Part shown: positions 1 to 5,791 of the stretch, piece after piece
Layout: every line of letters begins with the position of its first letter
How positions within the stretch are numbered: position 1 is the stretch's first letter
NCBI GenBank assembly: GCA_945874095.1
Contig: CAMCFM010000210.1
Location: 1 to 7,312 of the forward strand
Direction: 5' to 3'
DNA from: Candidatus Kuenenia stuttgartensis
GTDB lineage: Bacteria > Planctomycetota > Planctomycetia > Isosphaerales > Isosphaeraceae
Length of the DNA stretch: 7,312 nucleotides
Made by a program: the position numbers and the translations under genes
The notes under the pieces: generated by a model
What the model saw: the letters and a program-made list of their open reading frames with translations, nothing else
What the model was told of the DNA's origin: nothing
The model's database searches: none

Positions 1-1121
1 GTCAGAATTCGCAACTCCCGGGCATGTTCCAGCAAGACTCGATCAGGCCTGTTTTTCTCCCGAAGCTGGATAAAATCCACGCCTCCCTCAATCGCCTCTG
101 ACACGACCCACGTCAAATCTCCCAGAGTTGGCAAATTGCCAATCAAAAGACAGAGTTTGGCCGATGCCAATGTGCGAACGCCTGTGACGGCTAAAATCAT
201 TCGCTTCTCAAGCGTGTAAAGGTCGTACCTGAGCACTTCAAATCGGCCTGATACCCAGACATCAAATAGCTTTGCATACTCCTCCAGCGATCTCAGGGCT
301 TCAGTCACCCGCTTAAAATTTGCGATCAGAACATCTCGCGGGCTGGTGCGAATACCTTCATCAACCGCCATGATATGCGTCCCAACATCCCCCTTGGTAT
401 CACGTTGTGGAATAATCATCTCGGCTGGAAAGCCCGTCATCGCCTCTTTCAGCCGGTGCCTGACATCCTTCAAACCTCGTGTCAAAGACGGATCATCAAG
501 CGCAAACCTCGCATAATCCTCAATCACCCTCAGCCCCTCACGTACCCGGTTTGATGCGGCATCGATAATTCTGGCGATGTCGGCGGTTTCAACGGAATCA
601 ATCAAAACCAGTGGATCACAACCTTCAGGCAAGGGCAAAAACTCGGTTTCTTCATCCGTCTGGCGATGAAAATAGTTCTTCAATCGGTCCATCTCGGCAA
701 CCAGTTTCTGAACCTCGCGAGCCGCCTCTTTATTGCTGCTAATCAAGCCGTAAAGAATTTCTTCGGTACCGACCGGCCGGGAGCGATCGATGGCTCTCAG
801 GTAAATATCAGCATCGGCCAAGGCCATTTTCAAAGGCTGAGAATGCGTGATCTTTTGAGAAACTGGGGACTCTTGAACGGTCTCGGATATGGCAGACTCA
901 CTAGCTCCTGCCAAACCAGATTGTGCTGTAACCCATTCTGATCGTGCATTTTCTGTCATTCCAAACCGAGTTAGAAGAACCGCCGCCTGACTCTCTTCAT
1001 CGGCCAGAAGGGCATAGAGCAGGTCCATCGGTTCAACCTGACGGCGACCATCCTGATGAGCATGCAAGGCCGCGTTTGCCAAAGCTCTGATCGCGCCTTC
1101 TGTCCGGAAAGATTCGTTCAT
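1..1121 (-). CDS. thiE: Thiamine-phosphate synthase with N-terminal Clp_N-like and ThiD2 domains (3' end cut by window)
   Basis: I read 373 uninterrupted codons on the minus strand from ATG 1121-1119 to the window edge; the C-terminal part is missing. The enzyme should join HMP-PP and thiazole phosphate into thiamine phosphate in the cytoplasm. Residues about 1-60 and 97-140 resemble the two repeats of a Clp_N domain (GRRQVEPMDLLYALL at 25-39; VGTEEILYGL at 117-126). Residues about 183-310 match ThiD2, a family known as an HMP-P kinase: NRVREGLRVIEDYARF at 191-206, RDTKGDVGTHI at 240-250, and NFKRVTEALRSLEEYAK at 268-284. ThiE begins near 322, with GGVDFIQLREKN at 346-357; QLREK is the HMP-PP-binding signature. 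A fused ThiD2-ThiE would perform two consecutive steps. The start is the only ATG after an in-frame TAA at 1206-1208, with GAAGAG just upstream. ThiD2-ThiE is confident; the Clp_N call rests on motif reading by eye. Confidence 0.9.
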   Translation of the reverse strand, partial: MNESFRTEGAIRALANAALHAHQDGRRQVEPMDLLYALLADEESQAAVLLTRFGMTENARSEWVTAQSGLAGASESAISETVQESPVSQKITHSQPLKMALADADIYLRAIDRSRPVGTEEILYGLISSNKEAAREVQKLVAEMDRLKNYFHRQTDEETEFLPLPEGCDPLVLIDSVETADIARIIDAASNRVREGLRVIEDYARFALDDPSLTRGLKDVRHRLKEAMTGFPAEMIIPQRDTKGDVGTHIMAVDEGIRTSPRDVLIANFKRVTEALRSLEEYAKLFDVWVSGRFEVLRYDLYTLEKRMILAVTGVRTLASAKLCLLIGNLPTLGDLTWVVSEAIEGGVDFIQLREKNRPDRVLLEHARELRIL

Positions 1122-1221
1122 AATCTCTTCATATTGATGGACTTGAACTTGACCGCCCGATTTTTTGACGGTCAGGGTCTTGATTTCACAGCGAATACGA
1201 TCATCTTAAACAAAGGAAGCC

Positions 1222-1250
1222 TTGCGACTCAATCGACCAACGGTTAGGAT
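1222..1250 (+). promoter_or_regulatory. Weak candidate sigma70 promoter for the glutathione peroxidase gene
   Basis: TTGCGA (1222-1227) and TAGGAT (1245-1250) each match 4 of 6 consensus bases and are exactly 17 bp apart. This would start transcription near 1257, about 48 nt before the peroxidase ATG. On the opposite strand, an even weaker pair (-35 at 1227-1232, -10 at 1203-1208, 18-bp spacer) could serve the divergent thiE gene. Both calls rest on consensus matching only, and planctomycete promoters are not well defined. Confidence 0.22.
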
Positions 1251-1304
1251 CAGGGCTACACGGTTCGGATTTCTGCTATCAATCCTCTTGAGGAGCAACG
1301 ACTG

Positions 1305-1862
1305 ATGAAGCTTTCACGACGCGTTTTCGTCGCATTTTCTGCTGCTATCCTGGCTGGCCGTAAGGCTTTGGCCTTTGGCGCCAACGTGCTGAACCACGAA
1401 GTCAAAAATATTGACGGCAAAGAAGTCAAGCTGGCCGACGCCTACAAGGGCAAGGTTCTCTTGATTGTCAACACCGCCAGCAAGTGCGGCCTGACACCTC
1501 AATACGAAGGCCTTGAAAAGGTCTATAAGAAGTACCACAGCAAGGGTTTCGAAGTTCTGGCCTTCCCAGCCAACGAATTCGGCAAGCAAGAGCCAGGCTC
1601 GAATTCTGATATCAAGGAATTCTGCAAGTCGAACTACGAAGTCAGCTTCCCACTGTTCTCAAAGATCGTGGTCAAGGGCGAAGGTATTCACCCTCTCTAC
1701 AAGGAACTGACCAACGCTCAAGGATTCTCAGGCGACATCGGCTGGAACTTTGCCAAGTTCCTGGTCGGCAAGAACGGCGAAATCATCGCCCGTTTTGAGC
1801 CACGCGAAAGCCCTGAAAGCGAAAAAGTCACCGCCGCAATCGAAAAAGCTCTGGCCAACTGA
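1305..1862 (+). CDS. Exported glutathione/thioredoxin peroxidase (GPx family)
   Basis: A 185-residue thiol peroxidase that should reduce hydroperoxides. The catalytic tetrad is present: Cys61 in NTASKCGLTPQ, Gln95 in FGKQEPG, and Trp147-Asn148 in GWNFAKFLV. Cys107 (EFCKSNYEVSFP) lies where thioredoxin-dependent plant-type GPx enzymes carry the resolving cysteine, so a thioredoxin-type donor is more likely than glutathione. The usual FPCNQF motif reads FPANEF (88-93), so its non-essential cysteine is lost. Residues 1-23 form a leader with SRRVF (4-8), a hydrophobic stretch, then GRK and ALA before Phe24. That fits a Tat signal with cleavage after Ala23, placing the enzyme in the periplasm or outside. 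A strong ribosome site, GAGGAG (1290-1295), lies 9 nt before the ATG. The gene appears monocistronic, with a terminator 23 nt downstream. The family call is secure; the Tat route is an inference. Confidence 0.95.
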   Translation: MKLSRRVFVAFSAAILAGRKALAFGANVLNHEVKNIDGKEVKLADAYKGKVLLIVNTASKCGLTPQYEGLEKVYKKYHSKGFEVLAFPANEFGKQEPGSNSDIKEFCKSNYEVSFPLFSKIVVKGEGIHPLYKELTNAQGFSGDIGWNFAKFLVGKNGEIIARFEPRESPESEKVTAAIEKALAN

Positions 1863-1885
1863 TTGCATTTGCACGAACTGTAAGC

Positions 1886-1925
1886 AAGGGTGGAATCATT
1901 CAGATTCCACCCTTTTTTTATTTTT
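1886..1925 (+). terminator. Intrinsic (Rho-independent) terminator of the peroxidase gene
   Basis: A perfect 12-bp stem pairs AAGGGTGGAATC (1886-1897) with GATTCCACCCTT (1903-1914) around a 5-nt loop. It is followed by a T-rich run to 1925, interrupted by one A at 1920. Read leftward, the sequence beyond the stem (GCTTAC) has no T-run, so it should terminate rightward transcripts and not serve the convergent gene efficiently. Confidence 0.92.
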
Positions 1926-1940
1926 CGAATATTCTAAAAC

Positions 1941-3347
1941 TTAACAATGATTCATACAGCACTTCTTGAATTTCTTGCCACTGCCGCATGGGCAAGAGTC
2001 ATTTCTTCCTGCCTTAAAAGTTTTCCCTGCGATTGGAATCTGTCTTTGATCAGCCGTTGAAACACCACCATCAGTCATGGGTTGAGATGAAAAGTAATCA
2101 TTCTGCGATTGTAATTCATAGGCCAACTGCTGCTGAAACATTTTCATCATTTCTTCCTCATTAAAACCTCCATCAAAACCTCCATCAAAACTAATTTCAT
2201 AATCATCTCCATCTCCATCTCCATCTCCATCTCCATTTACCAAACTTAACACTTCATCGAATTCAGGAAAGAATTGATCCATGATGGTACAGCATTGAAT
2301 CAGATTTTCTCTCAGAAATTCGGATGACATGTCTTCTTCGTTCCCTAAAACCAATTCCCTACCAAATTCGATGGCATCCGTCTCAAAGTGATTAAGCATG
2401 GCCTCAGCCAAATCATATCGACGGTCTAGATTATCAGTCATTGCAAGGAGTTGACGACATGTGTTGCAAGCGTGATCGGTTTTAATATTCTCCAATATGT
2501 CTTTCGAATGATACTGAAACTCCTCATTCGAAAGGAGATAATTACTGGCAATCAGGTCTACAATCTCAGGTGTCCCGATCCTGATGAGTGAATCCACCTC
2601 TGACCGTTCCCAATGTTCGCTTTCCTCGGTACCGTATATCCTCGAAACCATGACAGGAACCATTGATTCCATCTTTAATAAACCAGCAATGTGAACAGCG
2701 ACATCCTGAAGAAATTCAAGTCCAGTTGCATCCATCCCATTTTCTGTTTTATTGTCAACAAGATCCTGACTTAGAATTGAAAGAATTCGCTCCTCGCAAT
2801 TCCAACCCAATCGGACGATAGCATCTGCGAAACACCAGGCAATGTCAAATTCACCATAATACCTATATTCATTGGGAAGTGAAATGAGATAAGCGGTTCG
2901 CTTCATGCAGTAGTCTTCGAGCTCCCTCCAGCATCTCGACTCATCATACGCAAGCAATTCCTTACGAAGCTTGAAAATATGCAGCATTGGCTGAAAAAAA
3001 TACCGCGAATCAATGATTTCCTGGTACCGATCCAGAAATTGATTTCCGTCAGTTCTTATCAATGCTATGCAGAGTGCTGCGCGTAAATGATTAACGTCGT
3101 TTGATTCTATATTCAGCTGCTTAATCAAAGTTTCAATATTTTCTTCTGTCAAATGTAAATTTGCAAGATTAAAAATCAAACTACTCTGACTCAATTCCAT
3201 TCCATCATCCGACAAGTGCTTGAGTATAAGAGTCGCTATTTCCGGGTCTGTTGAGAACGAGTTTTTAAAATAATTCGCAGCACAAACTTGAATGGATATG
3301 TCAGGATGAGAAATCGCCGCTTTGATTGTTGATTCGGAAATACGCAT
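1941..3347 (-). CDS. Uncharacterised HEAT-like repeat protein with C-terminal SEC-C zinc motif
   Basis: This encodes 468 residues from ATG 3347-3345. An in-frame GTG seven codons upstream (3366-3368) is the longer alternative. I prefer the ATG because GGAAGGG sits 7 nt before it. The body is helical and acidic. The opening AAISHPDISIQVCAANYF and the following helix pairs look like degenerate HEAT-type repeats, and similar openings occur, from memory, in planctomycete hypothetical proteins. Residues 372-381 are five Gly-Asp pairs and 388-395 repeat DGGF twice. The C-terminus carries a complete SEC-C motif, CPCGSGKKFKKCC, with cysteines 452, 454, 463 and 464 that should bind zinc. There is no signal peptide or membrane segment. 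Known SEC-C modules mediate protein contacts, as in SecA with SecB and ribosomes, so an adaptor role is possible but unproven. The gene is visibly AT-rich compared with its neighbours, which may reflect transfer. Confidence 0.88.
   Translation of the reverse strand: MRISESTIKAAISHPDISIQVCAANYFKNSFSTDPEIATLILKHLSDDGMELSQSSLIFNLANLHLTEENIETLIKQLNIESNDVNHLRAALCIALIRTDGNQFLDRYQEIIDSRYFFQPMLHIFKLRKELLAYDESRCWRELEDYCMKRTAYLISLPNEYRYYGEFDIAWCFADAIVRLGWNCEERILSILSQDLVDNKTENGMDATGLEFLQDVAVHIAGLLKMESMVPVMVSRIYGTEESEHWERSEVDSLIRIGTPEIVDLIASNYLLSNEEFQYHSKDILENIKTDHACNTCRQLLAMTDNLDRRYDLAEAMLNHFETDAIEFGRELVLGNEEDMSSEFLRENLIQCCTIMDQFFPEFDEVLSLVNGDGDGDGDGDDYEISFDGGFDGGFNEEEMMKMFQQQLAYELQSQNDYFSSQPMTDGGVSTADQRQIPIAGKTFKAGRNDSCPCGSGKKFKKCCMNHC
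2163..2186. repeat. Two tandem 12-bp copies inside the SEC-C gene
   Basis: AAAACCTCCATC occurs twice head to tail (2163-2174 and 2175-2186) and encodes a duplicated DGGF on the minus strand (residues 388-395). It lies 17 bp from the hexanucleotide repeat, so this linker has expanded by local duplication. Confidence 0.9.
2204..2236. repeat. Hexanucleotide microsatellite (CATCTC)5 encoding Gly-Asp pairs
   Basis: Five perfect copies of CATCTC (2204-2233) are followed by a partial copy. On the coding (minus) strand this gives five Gly-Asp pairs at residues 372-381, in an acidic linker between the helical body and the SEC-C tail. Because the unit is two codons, gain or loss of copies would change linker length without shifting frame. 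Confidence 0.95.
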
Positions 3348-3354
3348 ATTCGTT

Positions 3355-3361
3355 CCCTTCC
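3355..3361 (-). promoter_or_regulatory. Ribosome binding site that sets the SEC-C gene start
   Basis: GGAAGGG on the minus strand is separated by 7 nt (AACGAAT) from the ATG at 3347-3345. It would lie inside the coding sequence if the upstream GTG (3366-3368) were used, which argues for the ATG. Confidence 0.65.
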
Positions 3362-3505
3362 ATTTCACTATGTATGGATGATATGACTCACAACAGATTC
3401 ATATCCAGTAGGTATTAAACGTCCTCAGCCGGAATCATGTCTACACCTTTCCCTTCAAAATTTAGCGATACAAAGATCAAATCCGATATTCTCATCTGCA
3501 CCTGA

Positions 3506-3534
3506 TTGACACGGCTGATGGTTTCGTTTCTACT
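3506..3534 (+). promoter_or_regulatory. Candidate sigma70 promoter for the GspF operon
   Basis: A perfect -35 box, TTGACA (3506-3511), is followed after 17 bp by TCTACT (3529-3534), which matches 4 of 6 bases of the -10 consensus. Transcription would start near 3541, about 47 nt before the first GspF-type ATG. It is the best rightward match I found in the 3348-3587 intergenic region. Confidence 0.4.
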
Positions 3535-3587
3535 GAAATTGAACAATCACACGACTTCTAAAACTACCAATCCGCTTCAGGAATGAC

Positions 3588-4670
3588 ATGACTCGGCCAA
3601 CCAGCGGTCCACCTTCATCACATGGTGACTTTACCGAGCTTAGGGCCGAAGATCTCATCGCATTTAACAACTTGCTTTCAGGTATCTTACGTGCAGGCCT
3701 ACCGCTTGAGTCTGGCCTCAGGGCCGTAGCCGCCGACTGGCCCGGTCGAACTGGCTCATTGATCCGCCAACTCACCGATCGCCTCCAGCAAGGCCAGAAC
3801 CTCGAAACAGCACTCGCTCAACTCTCCACCACCCTACCCGGCGAATATGTCGCCCTGCTCAAGGCGGGCCAGCAGTCTGGGCGATTGCCAGAAATGCTCG
3901 ACGACCTCACCCGACTCGCCCGACTCCGTCAGGAATCGCGCCGTCTGGCCGTTGTCTCTATGATCTATCCTTTGATAGTCGCTGTGGTTGCAACCCTCCT
4001 GAGCCTGTTTGTTCTGACTCAGATTGTACCCATTATGCTCGACACCATGATCGATTCCCGCTCCCTTATACCAGGCTGGCTAACCTTCATCGGCCAGTTC
4101 AGCACGCAGGTCAAAGGCTTGTTCAATCCTGAAACCTGGGTCATTGTCATCGCTGGAAGTCTCTTCCTGATCAGTCTTTTAGGGATCCGATTCGGCCGAT
4201 TTGCCGAACGCCATGCGGAACGCCTGCCATTTCTCGGCAAAGCCTGGAGCGATTCCCGAATGGCTTACTGGACCGACATGATGGCCGTCCTGATCGAACA
4301 CGGCACGCCCGAAGCCGACGCTGTCGAACTGGCGGCCCGAGTTGGTGGTCATCGTCAAATGATCGAAAAAACGCAAGCCATCACAGCCCTGCTCAGGGCC
4401 GGCCATCAGCCCTCAATTGAAGACTGGAAAGCTGCCGGTGTGCCCGTTTTAGGCGCTTGGGCCGTGACTTGGAGAGGGCCTTCCGGAGATCGCGTCGCAA
4501 GCCTCCGCCTGATCGCCCAGAATTACAATCGGCTGGCCCGCGACAGAATGATTCTCAGCACCAGCCTGCTCCCGGTTCTCTGTCTCGTCCTGATTGGCGG
4601 CCTTTTTACGCTGATGTATGGGCTGATGATGTTTCTGCCGCTCACCTCGCTTTATCGGAGCCTGTCATAA
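3588..4670 (+). CDS. GspF/PilC-family inner-membrane platform protein 1 (T2SF domains)
   Basis: A 360-residue polytopic platform protein of a type II secretion or type IV pilus-like machine. In known systems this family sits under the pseudopilus and contacts the assembly ATPase. The first T2SF domain covers about 24-150: FNNLLSGILRAGLPLESGLR at 26-45 and the SG.L-type motif AGQQSGRLPEML at 93-104. It ends in a membrane helix (about 122-150) with the family's YP pair at 127-128. A second helix lies at about 183-201. The second, more degenerate domain (about 225-318) precedes a C-terminal helix at about 322-352. This is the usual GspF topology, though somewhat short against about 400 residues for classical GspF. 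AGGAA (3579-3583) lies 4 nt before the ATG. It is the first gene of the operon, and the next GspF gene is in the same frame 51 nt downstream. Family call is confident; which machine it serves is not decided. Confidence 0.9.
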   Translation: MTRPTSGPPSSHGDFTELRAEDLIAFNNLLSGILRAGLPLESGLRAVAADWPGRTGSLIRQLTDRLQQGQNLETALAQLSTTLPGEYVALLKAGQQSGRLPEMLDDLTRLARLRQESRRLAVVSMIYPLIVAVVATLLSLFVLTQIVPIMLDTMIDSRSLIPGWLTFIGQFSTQVKGLFNPETWVIVIAGSLFLISLLGIRFGRFAERHAERLPFLGKAWSDSRMAYWTDMMAVLIEHGTPEADAVELAARVGGHRQMIEKTQAITALLRAGHQPSIEDWKAAGVPVLGAWAVTWRGPSGDRVASLRLIAQNYNRLARDRMILSTSLLPVLCLVLIGGLFTLMYGLMMFLPLTSLYRSLS

Positions 4671-4671
4671 C

Positions 4672-4725
4672 ATGATTCGCTCTTATGTCGCCGATTACAT
4701 ATCGAAACTGGCGGTGCGGTCATGA
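4672..4725 (+). other. 17-codon mini-ORF bridging the first two GspF genes (possible coupling ORF)
   Basis: ATG 4672-4674 lies 1 nt after the TAA of the first GspF gene. The frame reads MIRSYVADYISKLAVRS and stops at TGA 4723-4725, overlapping the ATG of the second GspF gene as ATGA. GGAG (4657-4660) lies 11 nt before its start. The second GspF gene has only a weak ribosome site (GGCGGTGCGG), so translation through this mini-ORF could deliver ribosomes to it. The frame is short enough to be coincidental, and I infer no function for the peptide. Confidence 0.25.
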
Positions 4726-5759
4726 TCGACCAGACGCCACAAGTCCCTCCCAGGCCTTCATTTGGGCTGACAGTTGAAGAAATGAGCCGGCTGACAGAGA
4801 TCGTGGGCCGACTCTCTCAGGCAGAATTGCCGCTCCCGGAGGTCCTTCTGGGCATGGCTAATGATATGCCCAGCAAAGCACTAGCCAATTCCATGCGATT
4901 TGTTGGGAACTCGATTTCAGAAGGTGTTTCGATTGAGGAAGCGATTGACCGGGCCCAAGCCTCGACAGGCACGGCAGCCAGCGGGATCCTCCGCACCATC
5001 CTCCGCACAGGCACCCCTGCCGAGACTTTATTTCGGATCCTCAAATACCAGCAGGATCGTGCGGAATTGACTCGCACTTTCTGGCTAAAATTGACCTATC
5101 CCATCCTCCTGATCTTCTCCTGCTCATTTCTGTTCGGCATCGTCATGTGGGTGGTATCGGAACAAATGGTCCCGATTTTTCGCGACTTTGGCTTGAGCCT
5201 GCCCAGCATCACCCAAGCTGTGGTCGGGCTTGCTGATTTAAGCAATAAACTCGGCTGGGCCGGCCTGATCATGCCCCCTCTGCTTGCAACAGGGCTGCTT
5301 TTACTGGTTTCAAGCTGGATCAATGGGTCGATCCACCGATGGCTTGATCTTTCTCAGTTTTGCCGGACGATGGCGGAACTTGTCGAAGCCCATTGCCCGC
5401 TCGCCGATTCACTCACCATTTGCCGAATGATGCTCACTGGAAAGATCGCTCAGGCCACGGACGACATGATCGACATGGTGCGTCATGGCGACGATCTGGC
5501 GACAGCTCTCGACCTTCAAGTGGCTGTCCCCGAAGGAGTTGCAGACCTTGTTCGATGGTCTCAGCAGAATGGTGGAGGCGGCGCGGAAGGCTTGCGGGTG
5601 AGTGCCGCCCTGTTTGAAGCCAGAAGCCGTAGCCAGACCCGTTTTTTAAGCTCCCTGTTCACCGTCATGGCCGTTCTGGTGGTGAGCTGGCTGATCCTGG
5701 TAATCACTCTTGCCATCTTCCTGCCCCTGATTTCCATGATCAGCAGGCTCTCAGGATAA
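4722..5759 (+). CDS. GspF/PilC-family inner-membrane platform protein 2 (T2SF domains)
   Basis: A 345-residue paralogue of the preceding gene's product, strongly diverged. The first T2SF domain spans about 20-150 (LSQAELPLPEVLLGMA at 31-46), with a membrane helix at about 124-148 that starts with the conserved YP (126-127). The family motif after this helix is well kept: QMVPIFRDFGLSLPSIT at 148-164. A second helix lies at about 178-200. The second domain (about 210-305) contains a Gly run (284-287) where related proteins have a G-E-x-G-like motif, and a C-terminal helix covers about 312-340. The ATG is the only start after the in-frame TAA of the upstream gene; there is no ATG, GTG or TTG in between. 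The ribosome site is poor, so coupling to upstream translation is plausible. It should reside in the inner membrane with its neighbours. Hetero-oligomer formation is my inference. Confidence 0.9.
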   Translation: MIDQTPQVPPRPSFGLTVEEMSRLTEIVGRLSQAELPLPEVLLGMANDMPSKALANSMRFVGNSISEGVSIEEAIDRAQASTGTAASGILRTILRTGTPAETLFRILKYQQDRAELTRTFWLKLTYPILLIFSCSFLFGIVMWVVSEQMVPIFRDFGLSLPSITQAVVGLADLSNKLGWAGLIMPPLLATGLLLLVSSWINGSIHRWLDLSQFCRTMAELVEAHCPLADSLTICRMMLTGKIAQATDDMIDMVRHGDDLATALDLQVAVPEGVADLVRWSQQNGGGGAEGLRVSAALFEARSRSQTRFLSSLFTVMAVLVVSWLILVITLAIFLPLISMISRLSG

Positions 5760-5791
5760 ATCCTAAAAGGTCTACCAACACAGCCCTTGAA

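Noticed and set aside
666..1247. Plus-strand open frames at 666-941 and 1056-1247
   Set aside because: They lie opposite the well-supported thiE gene and its upstream region, and their products resemble no family.
1886..1925. The terminator as a bidirectional element also ending the SEC-C gene
   Set aside because: On the minus strand the stem is followed by GCTTAC, not a T-run, so only rightward termination is supported.
3415..3546. Minus-strand frame of 43 codons (TTG start at 3546, TAA at 3415-3417) in the intergenic region, ending ...KGVDMIPAEDV.
   Set aside because: It needs a TTG start with no clear ribosome site, resembles nothing I know, and an open frame of this length is expected by chance. 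The nested ATG at 3438 has AAGGGAAAGG upstream but encodes only 7 residues. A degraded gene end cannot be excluded.
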